Origin: Selenomonas ruminantium AC2024
Lineage (GTDB): Bacteria; Bacillota; Negativicutes; Selenomonadales; Selenomonadaceae
Reading direction: 5' to 3'
Assembly: GCF_000687995.1 (NCBI RefSeq)
Contig: NZ_JIAC01000001.1
Coordinates: forward strand, 1,798,001 to 1,862,000
DNA: 64,000 bases
In this document: positions 25,891-32,980 of the stretch, piece by piece
Layout of the letters: every line of letters begins with the position of its first letter
Numbering within the stretch: position 1 is the first letter of the stretch
The notes under the pieces: generated by a model
Told to the model about the DNA's origin: nothing
What the model saw: the letters and a program-made list of their open reading frames with translations, nothing else
Databases searched by the model: none
Translations under genes and position numbers: made by a program

Positions 25891-27128
25891 CAGAACAGTC
25901 CTTTCCAGAAATCACGCAGCGTTTTTAAGAGATTGTCCCAGAAGGAATAATATTCCACATCCTGAGCGGCCAAAAGATAGATGGAACCCTGGGCTTTGCC
26001 ATCATAGTAGCAAACTACCTTGCCGATGACATCGCCCTTTTTTATCGGGGCGGCAACTTCGCGCGGTACTTCCACCTTGCGCTCCACCTTGGCCGTTTCG
26101 CCGGTCTTTTCCACGGCAACCAAGGATTCAGCGGCGATAAGTTCCAATTCATCATGGCGGCCATCGGCCACATCTACTTTTGCCACCACTTCGCCCTTCT
26201 TGACCAAAGTCTTGGGATGGGCATTCTGGAAGCCGTAGTCGAGCAGGGCAATGGAATCGTTCCACATATAGTAGCTGTCCAACACCACCGCTACGAGCTG
26301 CATACCGTCCCGGCGGGCGGCGGATACCAGGCAGCGGCCTGCCGCATCCGTGTAGCCCGTCTTGACGCCGTTAGCCCCGCGATAGAGCCAGAGCATCTGA
26401 TTCTCATTGCGCAGTTTCTTGGCCGGGTCTTTTACCCAGTCATAGAGCGCTTCCTGCTTGCCCACGATTTCCTCGAAATGCGGCAGGCTGTAGCCGTAGG
26501 CCGCGATTTTTGCTAAATCATAAGCTGTGGTGTAATGCTTTTCATCTGGCAGGCCGTTGGGGTTCACGAAATGAGTGCTGTTAGCCCCAAGCTCCTCGGC
26601 CTTGTCGTTCATCATGCGCACAAAGGCGGGCACGCTGCCTGCGATATGCTCGGCTACCGCCACGGTGGCATCATTGCCGGAATGCATCATCATGCCGGTC
26701 AGAAGCTCGCCCAGAGGAATCTTATCCCCTTGCACCAGCCAGAGCGTGGAACCTTCCACACCTTCGGCATTCTTGCTGACGGTAACGATATCGTCCAGCT
26801 TGCCATGCTCCAAGGCCACAATCAACGTCATCATCTTCGTGGTGCTGGCCGGATAACGGCGGGCATCGATATCCCGCTCATAGAGAATCTGTCCCGTTAC
26901 CGTATCCATTACGATGGCAGAACGGGCCGTCAGCTTTTGCAAGGGGTCGGCAGGACTTACCACAAGTCCTGGAATATTCGGCCGCTCTGGCTGAACGTAG
27001 ACCTTATCCTGCACTTCAGCAAAAGCAGACGGACTCTGCGGCAAATTTATCATAAAACCAGCAGCCCCCAGCATGAACGCTGTGACTGCTTTACAGGCGA
27101 TTCTTCGTCTCAAAAACATACACTCCAT
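25890..27128 (-). CDS. dacA: D-alanyl-D-alanine carboxypeptidase (PBP5/6 type)
   Basis: It trims the terminal D-Ala of peptidoglycan stem pentapeptides in the periplasm. The 412-aa protein has a signal peptide (LGAAGFMINLPQSPSAFA), the serine-enzyme motifs S95-T-T-K98 (YPASTTKMM), S150-G-N (HSGNDATVA) and KTG (GVKTGYTD), and a C-terminal PBP5-like beta domain plus amphipathic anchor (FWDNLLKTLRDFWKGLF). The start is ambiguous: ATG 27128 lacks an SD, and ATG 27119 has GGAG only 3 nt away. It is the first gene of the operon, and the prophage lies directly upstream. Confidence 0.94.
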   Translation of the reverse strand: MECMFLRRRIACKAVTAFMLGAAGFMINLPQSPSAFAEVQDKVYVQPERPNIPGLVVSPADPLQKLTARSAIVMDTVTGQILYERDIDARRYPASTTKMMTLIVALEHGKLDDIVTVSKNAEGVEGSTLWLVQGDKIPLGELLTGMMMHSGNDATVAVAEHIAGSVPAFVRMMNDKAEELGANSTHFVNPNGLPDEKHYTTAYDLAKIAAYGYSLPHFEEIVGKQEALYDWVKDPAKKLRNENQMLWLYRGANGVKTGYTDAAGRCLVSAARRDGMQLVAVVLDSYYMWNDSIALLDYGFQNAHPKTLVKKGEVVAKVDVADGRHDELELIAAESLVAVEKTGETAKVERKVEVPREVAAPIKKGDVIGKVVCYYDGKAQGSIYLLAAQDVEYYSFWDNLLKTLRDFWKGLF

Positions 27129-27180
27129 TAGTCTTGTAATATTGATACAACCATATTTTTCCTAGTTTTTTACCGTTTGA

Positions 27181-27281
27181 GGGGTTGCAAAATTCCTCAG
27201 GGGGTTGCATCGTTTGCGAGTATCATGAAGCCTTGTAACGATTGGGTTCCGAGTTTTACGGTGCGCAATGCAACCCGCACC
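27181..27281. repeat. Repeats in the dacA/recombinase gap (candidate attL region)
   Basis: GGGGTTGCA occurs at 27181-27189 and again exactly 20 bp later at 27201-27209. The inverse TGCAACCC follows at 27269-27276 inside a small hairpin (GGTGCG 27260, CGCACC 27276-27281). The phage end must be here, but which bases form the att core cannot be told without the right end. Confidence 0.45.
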
Positions 27282-27348
27282 TTATCTTAATTGAGACGCC
27301 AATGAACTCACATACAATCATTTTACCATAAAATAAGAAAGGAATACA

Positions 27349-27378
27349 AGAAAATTGGCACGGGACTTTGCCCGTGCC
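27349..27378 (-). terminator. Terminator after the first serine recombinase
   Basis: In the minus transcript GGCACGGG / CCCGTGCC (27371-27378 with 27357-27364) is followed by AATTTTCTT. Confidence 0.85.
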
Positions 27379-27383
27379 GCCTG

Positions 27384-28979
27384 TTACCCTATATGAATTT
27401 CTGTTCCATCCTTGAATGTTACGCTGATATCTTCCTTGCTGTATACGGTCATGAAGTCCACAATCGTTCCCCACAAGCCTTCATCAAACTTCGTTACTGA
27501 TGTGTCTTGGGTGGCCAATGCTTTGACGAATGCCCCAAGCCGCTCTGCCTTAGCATGCCGGGCCTTGATGGATTTTTCTGTCCTGTCATAGCTGGCTTTG
27601 GTCGTCTCATAACGACTGACCAGTTCATCATAGCGTTTCTGGTAGTCCGTCTGGTCTTGGGCTATGCGGGCATTTTCACTGATGCATTTTTGCACCCTAT
27701 CCGATAGAACATTCATTTCATCCATAAGCCGTTGGCTTTCAGCTTCAAGGTCTGACGTGTCACATATCTGCTTCTGTACCAGCCGGATATTTTCCAGCAT
27801 ATCATCTTTGCCCTCCAGTAGCTTATTCACCACCTTGACGAAAGCATCTTTTATTTCCTTCTCCGTCAGATGTGGCGTGGAGCATTTCTTTGCCCCTGCG
27901 AACTTGTTGTTACACTGGTAGACCACTCGCCTGTATTTATCATTGCTGTGCCAAACCTTGGAACCATACCAATGACCGCATGCTCCACACTTGATGCGAT
28001 TAGAAAATATGGTCGACCCGCTATATCCGCCTTTTCCCCTGCCATTCTTGCGTCGTTCAATCTCAGCCTGTACCAAATCAAATGTCGCTGGCGGTATAAT
28101 TGCTTCGTGATTGCCCGTCACATAATACTGCGGAATCTCCCCTTCATTCTTTTTTACTTTCTTGGTCAGGAAATCCACGGTAAATTTCTTTTGCAGTAGT
28201 GCGTCCCCCTTCATTTTTTCGCTAGTGAGAATGCTCTGCACCGTATTAGAATACCATCTATCTTTGCCCGCTGGTGATTTTATGCCCTTTTCCATCAGTT
28301 TTTTGGCGATTGCTGAGTAAGACAACCCGGTAAGGAAAAGTTTGTAAATGAGCTTCACAACCTTGGCCTGTTCAGGATTTACGACCAGATTGCCATCTTC
28401 GCCCCGGTCATATCCAAGGAAACGCTTGTAAGGAACTCTTGCCTTACCGTCAGCGAAGCTTTTTCTCTGCCCCCAGGTGGTATTCTCCGATATGCTCCGC
28501 GCTTCTTCCTGACTGATAGAGCTTAAAACCGTGATGAGCAATTCCCCGGCAGAGTCCAATGTCCAAATTCCTTCTTTTTCAAAATAACATTCAACCCCGG
28601 CAGCTTTTAGTTTTCTTATCGTTGTAAGGCAGTCTACTGTATTTCTGGCAAATCTGGACACCGATTTTGTGATGATAAGTTGTATTTTTCCCGCTAAAGC
28701 GTCTTTTATCATGCGTGTGAATCCTTCGCGCTTTTTCGTGGAAGTTCCTGTCACACCTTCATCGGTATATATGCCAACAAAATCCCAGTCTTTTCGTTCC
28801 TTGATGTATTTTGTATAGTAATCGACTTGTGCGGCGTAGCTGGATATCTGGTCATCCGTATCTGTACTGACACGAGCATATCCCGCTACTTTCCGCTTTA
28901 CATTGCTGGCGATAGGTGCAGCCGTAAATTTATTAATCGTTGCGGGAATAGTCGTTATCTTTCTTGCCACAATACTCAT
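27384..28979 (-). CDS. Large serine recombinase (phage integrase), first of a tandem pair
   Basis: The 531-aa protein has the resolvase catalytic domain (YARVSTDTDDQ with nucleophile Ser38, SRFARNTVDCL, EKEGIWTLDSAGELL), a recombinase DNA-binding domain, a zinc ribbon (CGACGHWYGSK...YQCNN) and a C-terminal coiled coil (SDLEAESQRLMDEMNVL). This is the complete architecture of serine integrases. The start may be ATG 28979 (AGGAGG almost abutting) or GTG 28970 (9-nt spacing). It is 29 nt or more downstream of the second recombinase and ends at the phage border. Confidence 0.93.
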   Translation of the reverse strand: MSIVARKITTIPATINKFTAAPIASNVKRKVAGYARVSTDTDDQISSYAAQVDYYTKYIKERKDWDFVGIYTDEGVTGTSTKKREGFTRMIKDALAGKIQLIITKSVSRFARNTVDCLTTIRKLKAAGVECYFEKEGIWTLDSAGELLITVLSSISQEEARSISENTTWGQRKSFADGKARVPYKRFLGYDRGEDGNLVVNPEQAKVVKLIYKLFLTGLSYSAIAKKLMEKGIKSPAGKDRWYSNTVQSILTSEKMKGDALLQKKFTVDFLTKKVKKNEGEIPQYYVTGNHEAIIPPATFDLVQAEIERRKNGRGKGGYSGSTIFSNRIKCGACGHWYGSKVWHSNDKYRRVVYQCNNKFAGAKKCSTPHLTEKEIKDAFVKVVNKLLEGKDDMLENIRLVQKQICDTSDLEAESQRLMDEMNVLSDRVQKCISENARIAQDQTDYQKRYDELVSRYETTKASYDRTEKSIKARHAKAERLGAFVKALATQDTSVTKFDEGLWGTIVDFMTVYSKEDISVTFKDGTEIHIG

Positions 28980-29008
28980 CCTCCTCGTTTCGTACGCGAT
29001 GAAAGTTA

Positions 29009-30217
29009 CTACGGTCGGTATATTTCTGTTTTTATTTCTCCATTCTTAAAATGAAATTCCAAAACATCTCGTTTGGGCACGCTGATATAATCTACATTTT
29101 TTAGGAATACTTCTTTATTGAATTCTTCTATGTTCAACACTTTTGCGCATACTCGCTTGAGATCTTCTTGATTTATTTTTTCGCTCCCAGAACATATCCC
29201 CACCTTTTTCCAGTGTGCCCAATATTCATTCGACGTAGCTTTGTATTGATAATAAACATAACTGCGCCCACAAAACGGGCATTTAATTTTCATGGTAAAA
29301 CAGGATGCATTGATTTTGCATCTACTCTTACGATTTGCAAATTCTTCCTGTACCATATCAAATGTTTTTTTATCAATGATAGCTTCATGTGTATTTTCAG
29401 CCAGGTAACGGGTCAATTCCCCATCGTTTTTCTTGAGCTTGTGTGTAAGAGGATTTTCCACATAATATTTTTGCAGAATCAGATTGCCTGTATAGTGAAC
29501 ATTTTGCAGGATGTAGTTGACACTACTGCCACTCCATCGCTTGCCTCTCTTGGTGATAATACCTTGGCTGGAAAGTTCACAGGCTATTTCCGCTGTCGAC
29601 TTACCAGAAAGATAATCCTGATATATACGCTTTACAATAATGGCTTCTTCGGGGACAATAATCATCTCGTCCCCCACCCATTTGTACCCGTAAATACAGA
29701 ATTTTGCATTGGGAAGTCCCTGTTCAAATCTTTTCCGCTTTGCCCACTTTACATTTTCCGAGTAGTTGATGATTTCTTCCTGTGCAATACTTGCCAAGAT
29801 AGACAACATAATCTCGCCGGACGAGCTCATGGAGCGGATATTCTCCTTTTCAAATCGTACTTCCACCCCAATGACTTTGAGATGCCGAACAGTAGAAAGA
29901 AGGTCAACCGTATTTCTTGCGAAACGGCTGATGGACTTGGTCAGGATTATATCAATCTTTCCAGCCTCACAATCAGCCACCATACGCTGAAATTCTGACC
30001 GCTTGTTGATGCTGGTACCGGAGATAAAACTGTCGGCATACACACCGGCATATTCCCACTCCGGATTATTCTGAATAAGCTCGCTGTAATAGCTAATCTG
30101 TGCTGACAGTGAATGCGTCAGTCGGTCTGATTCTGCAGATACCCGTGCATACGCTGCTACGCGCTTTTTCCGCTTAATCTGCGGAACCTTTGGCTCTATA
30201 CGTTCTATCTTCTTCAT
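29009..30217 (-). CDS. Large serine recombinase, second of the tandem pair
   Basis: The 402-aa protein repeats the architecture: catalytic domain (YARVSAESDRLTHSLSAQ, KSISRFARNTVDLL), recombinase domain and a zinc-binding segment (MKIKCPFCGRSYVYY). It is shorter than its neighbour and lacks most of the coiled coil. ATG 30217 lies 8 nt after GGAGGG and is preferred to ATG 30223. It and the 27384 gene are clearly diverged paralogues. Cooperation of the two, as in CcrAB cassettes, is an inference. Confidence 0.92.
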   Translation of the reverse strand: MKKIERIEPKVPQIKRKKRVAAYARVSAESDRLTHSLSAQISYYSELIQNNPEWEYAGVYADSFISGTSINKRSEFQRMVADCEAGKIDIILTKSISRFARNTVDLLSTVRHLKVIGVEVRFEKENIRSMSSSGEIMLSILASIAQEEIINYSENVKWAKRKRFEQGLPNAKFCIYGYKWVGDEMIIVPEEAIIVKRIYQDYLSGKSTAEIACELSSQGIITKRGKRWSGSSVNYILQNVHYTGNLILQKYYVENPLTHKLKKNDGELTRYLAENTHEAIIDKKTFDMVQEEFANRKSRCKINASCFTMKIKCPFCGRSYVYYQYKATSNEYWAHWKKVGICSGSEKINQEDLKRVCAKVLNIEEFNKEVFLKNVDYISVPKRDVLEFHFKNGEIKTEIYRP

Positions 30218-30260
30218 GAGCATGCCCTCCTTTCCTACTATATATCACTCTACGCTGAGC

Positions 30261-30437
30261 CTAAGTCAACGCCATGTCCGAGAATAATGTACCGAGCAGC
30301 GGATGATATTTTTCGCGCATCAACTGCTCTGCCTTGGCATAATCCGCCTGTGTGATAATGCCCTGTTCCAACCAGCCACGAAACACCTGCATGGCTGACT
30401 GATACTTGGCCTCCTTCAGCATCAAATCATGAGACAT
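30261..30437 (-). CDS. SHOCT-like small protein
   Basis: The 58-aa protein MSHDLMLKEAKYQSAMQVFR plus LEQGIITQADYAKAEQLMREKY resembles the short C-terminal SHOCT oligomerisation motif (LxxGxIxxxEYexxK). Such small genes often precede recombinase pairs in Firmicute mobile elements. Its start overlaps the 3' end of the zinc/HTH gene, so the two are co-transcribed. Function unknown. Confidence 0.7.
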   Translation of the reverse strand: MSHDLMLKEAKYQSAMQVFRGWLEQGIITQADYAKAEQLMREKYHPLLGTLFSDMALT

Positions 30438-30801
30438 GGGCTTCACCGAACCTTTCTGCTATGTAGCAGGCGTGGGAGCAGAACTTTCTTCCCTTTCTGC
30501 CGTGGAAGGGCTTACCACAATGAGTACAGACGTTGTTGGCCTTCATCAAATCAGTGTGATGATTCCACCATTTGATGCGGCAAGTATCGGAGCAGAACTT
30601 CTTCCCCTTCTGACCTGTAGGCTGCGTAATGGACTGGCCACATTCCAAGCAAACCATCTGCCCATCACCTGCCTTTAGCTTATTTCGGATGCAATAGGAC
30701 TTGATGGTATTCTCTGACAGAGACATGGCGGCCGCTATCTTCTTATACCCCAGCCCCGCCTGTCTCATAGCCTTGATTTCTTCTTGCTGTTTTTCTGTCA
30801 T
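30427..30801 (-). CDS. HTH plus zinc-ribbon regulator-like protein
   Basis: The 124-aa protein begins with a sigma-70 region 4-like helix-turn-helix (EEIKAMRQAGLGYKKIAAAM, SLSENTIKSYC) followed by two Cys4/Cys3His-type zinc knuckles (MVCLECGQSI...KKFCSDTC and NVCTHCGKPFHGRKGRKFC). Probably DNA-binding, perhaps controlling the downstream recombinases. ATG 30801 is chosen because GGAGG lies 7 nt upstream; the longer reading frame upstream runs through repeat DNA. Confidence 0.75.
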   Translation of the reverse strand: MTEKQQEEIKAMRQAGLGYKKIAAAMSLSENTIKSYCIRNKLKAGDGQMVCLECGQSITQPTGQKGKKFCSDTCRIKWWNHHTDLMKANNVCTHCGKPFHGRKGRKFCSHACYIAERFGEAHVS

Positions 30802-30879
30802 CACTCGACCTCCACTTTTAATTGGCGGTGCAATTTTGAGCCACCAAAGTTTCTGTAAGATTGCCTTTCTCTTCATATA

Positions 30880-30936
30880 GCCGAAAAAATCAACCCTCTC
30901 ATATGTAAGAGGACAAAAAGTTCCATCTTGGTCACC
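30880..30936 (-). repeat. Dispersed hairpin repeat, copy A
   Basis: On the minus strand: GGTGACCAAGATGG, a short spacer, TTTTTGTCCTCTTACATATG, AGAGGG, then GATTTTTTCGG. CCTCT/AGAGG can form a stem. It matches copy C (61657-61711) over its whole length and copy B (30977-31020) over the 3' part. Confidence 0.7.
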
Positions 30937-30976
30937 AGCCCCCGCTACTTTCTTAAAGAGAAGAAAACAGCATTTT

Positions 30977-31020
30977 GCCGAAAAAATCTGCCCTCTCACC
31001 ATTGAAAGGACAGAAATAAT
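30977..31020 (-). repeat. Dispersed hairpin repeat, copy B
   Basis: On the minus strand: TTTCTGTCCTTTCAATGGTG, AGAGGGCAGATTTTTTCGGC. It shares TGTCC(T)-hairpin-GAGGG-GATTTTTTCGGC with copy A, 40-odd bases downstream in the transcript; it lacks the GGTGACCAAG part. Confidence 0.65.
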
Positions 31021-31083
31021 GATTTTTAGCAAAAAAATAAGCCCGGCAGGATTTCTCCCACCAGGCAATAACCTATCCGATAT

Positions 31084-31476
31084 TCATTTGTTCTTAAGCT
31101 GTTTCATGACTTCCGTCAGCTTATCCGGCACTGGCAGACCAATCCTCGCAGCATTTTCTACAATGGAAATGCCCTCATTAGCACAGTAGAAGAAGATAAC
31201 TGCCGTACGCAGGACACAGCCACCACCTACCATATGGACATCCAGCACATTGGCCACGCCGACCAAGGCCATGATGAAGACCTTCTGGCAAATGCCACGG
31301 AAGCCCACGGAACTGGAAAGCCGTTTTTCCACTATGGCACAGAGCACTCCGGTGATGTAGTCCGTCACGATAAAAGCCACCAATGCATAAAGCAGGCTAT
31401 CAAAACTGCCGAGATACTCCCCAAGAGCAGCTCCTGCTCCTGCTGCCCAGCATCTGATATCTAAAAATGCATCCAT
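31084..31476 (-). CDS. Phage holin (TcdE/Cph1-type holin family)
   Basis: The 130-aa membrane protein has three to four transmembrane segments, the family signature VAFIVTDYITGVLCAIVEKR, the following SSSVGFRGICQKVFIM, and a soluble tail (GLPVPDKLTEVMKQLKNK). Holins time lysis by opening the inner membrane. The matching endolysin is not next to it but 20 kb away at 51527-52081. Confidence 0.9.
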   Translation of the reverse strand: MDAFLDIRCWAAGAGAALGEYLGSFDSLLYALVAFIVTDYITGVLCAIVEKRLSSSVGFRGICQKVFIMALVGVANVLDVHMVGGGCVLRTAVIFFYCANEGISIVENAARIGLPVPDKLTEVMKQLKNK

Positions 31477-31479
31477 AAA

Positions 31480-32751
31480 TCATTCCCCCTTCATCCAATT
31501 TTTCCAATCCTTCATAGGCCGCAAGCGAGCGTTACGCTGATTGTAGTCACCCTCAATCAGCTTCTTCTCGCCGTTTTTTACACGGTACAGTTTGACATCG
31601 AAAGCCATTAGCCATGTCCGTGGGCGCAGCTTGCAGGCCAGCAGTCTTTGTCCTGGCTCATAGCCATTGACCTCACAGATTTGCTGTCCCTGTGGTGATT
31701 TCAGTTCATAGCTGTAGGAATCCGGCTCATACCCCATGTACTCAATTCGCTCCTTGTTATTGCGGCTCATGGTCACCTTGAAGCCATCCGGCAAGCGCAG
31801 GTCTGTACTTTTAATGGAATCCACAAAATGATATGGTTCACCATACTCTTCGTCCAAGGGCAGATACGTCAAACGCCAGCTGCCATTGTTGTTATGTCGA
31901 CCTCGCAGTATGGTAATCCCCTTCGGTGTAGCCACCATTTCTAACAGGTATTCAACTGCCAAGGAATAGAGTGTGCCAAAATCTGCCTGCCAGCATCGTT
32001 CCCTGTCATCATAGATGCCAAGATTTCTGCCCGACATGTATAACGCCTGTGCATTCCCTTCCAAAAACAAACAGTAATCCTGCTCTGATTCATACCAGCC
32101 ACCGGTTATCCTGCATTCTTTTTCCGGAAGGACGGTCATTGATTCCCCCTCACCAGACGGAGCCTGCTTTTCCAGTTCCAGCAAAGCCCGTTCTGCCGTC
32201 TGCTTTGCACCTTCCTGCAATACTTGGGCATATTTCATTTGCTCAAACGCAGTTTCTGTTTCGACCAACCAATAATGGTCTTGCGGTTCCCATTCAAAGT
32301 AAATTCCCAACTTTGCCCCTATGCTTCCACCATAATCCTTGAACCAATAGCCCAATGCGCCATTTCTATGAGAATACCGCTCGTATTTGAGTTCCTGCAC
32401 TTCCCCAGAAGCACCAACGGACACATCCAGCCCCCTGTAGGCATCCGAGAACACGACCTCACTGTCACGATTTGCCATAAGTTTATGCTTTGCATCTTTT
32501 CTGCCAGTTTTCAATTTGTCATTGTGATAAAGGCAATGCGTACCGTCTTCCATGAAAATCGGTACATACGGCTCACTGCTATTGATAACAGGAGCCGCGC
32601 CTCCTCCTTCGGAGATGTTACCGTAGATACATCTGCCGTCTGTCCAGATAAAATCTCCGACAGCAATAGCTTTATTTCCGATTATGTTCAGCCACTTGCC
32701 ATCAGCCTGTGCCTTGGTATTGCCGACTGCCGTTACTCTTGTCCTGTGCAT
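31480..32751 (-). CDS. Phage tail-region protein of unknown function
   Basis: The 423-aa protein is unrecognised. Its position between tail hub/fibre genes and holin suggests a tail-tip or accessory structural protein. Its N-terminus (VTAVGNTKAQADGKWLNIIG) resembles small beta-rich modules, with a Glu-rich helix around 165-195. No membrane or enzymatic motif seen. Confidence 0.6.
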   Translation of the reverse strand: MHRTRVTAVGNTKAQADGKWLNIIGNKAIAVGDFIWTDGRCIYGNISEGGGAAPVINSSEPYVPIFMEDGTHCLYHNDKLKTGRKDAKHKLMANRDSEVVFSDAYRGLDVSVGASGEVQELKYERYSHRNGALGYWFKDYGGSIGAKLGIYFEWEPQDHYWLVETETAFEQMKYAQVLQEGAKQTAERALLELEKQAPSGEGESMTVLPEKECRITGGWYESEQDYCLFLEGNAQALYMSGRNLGIYDDRERCWQADFGTLYSLAVEYLLEMVATPKGITILRGRHNNNGSWRLTYLPLDEEYGEPYHFVDSIKSTDLRLPDGFKVTMSRNNKERIEYMGYEPDSYSYELKSPQGQQICEVNGYEPGQRLLACKLRPRTWLMAFDVKLYRVKNGEKKLIEGDYNQRNARLRPMKDWKNWMKGE

Positions 32752-32755
32752 GACC

Positions 32756-32980
32756 TCACGCTCCTACAATTACAGCTGTTCCACTCTTGGCCAGCTGTAC
32801 CCAGACCAGACTGCCGTCATCGGTATTCACATCCACCGCTGCCTTCATGGGGTAGCTGTGAGCACCGATATGTACTCTGCCACCCTGGATAACGCCCCGC
32901 AGGGCTTTCTGCTCGGATTGCTTCTTTGCTCTTTTCATGCCAGCCTTGATGGATTCAGCCAGCCCATATATTCCGTTCAT
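32756..32980 (-). CDS. Small phage protein downstream of the tail hub
   Basis: The 74-aa protein (MNGIYGLAESIKAGMKRAKK and following) has an N-terminal amphipathic basic helix and a C-terminal OB/SH3-like beta segment (GSLVWVQLAKSGTAVIVG). The start ATG at 32980 overlaps the tail hub TGA (TGATG), so it is translationally coupled to it. Not recognised; probably a tail-tip component. Confidence 0.6.
   Translation of the reverse strand: MNGIYGLAESIKAGMKRAKKQSEQKALRGVIQGGRVHIGAHSYPMKAAVDVNTDDGSLVWVQLAKSGTAVIVGA

Noticed and set aside
30802-31068. Upstream extension of the HTH/zinc protein (frame open from 31068)
   Set aside because: The extension runs through repeat copies A and B; GGAGG 7 nt before ATG 30801 and the natural HTH N-terminus mark the real start.
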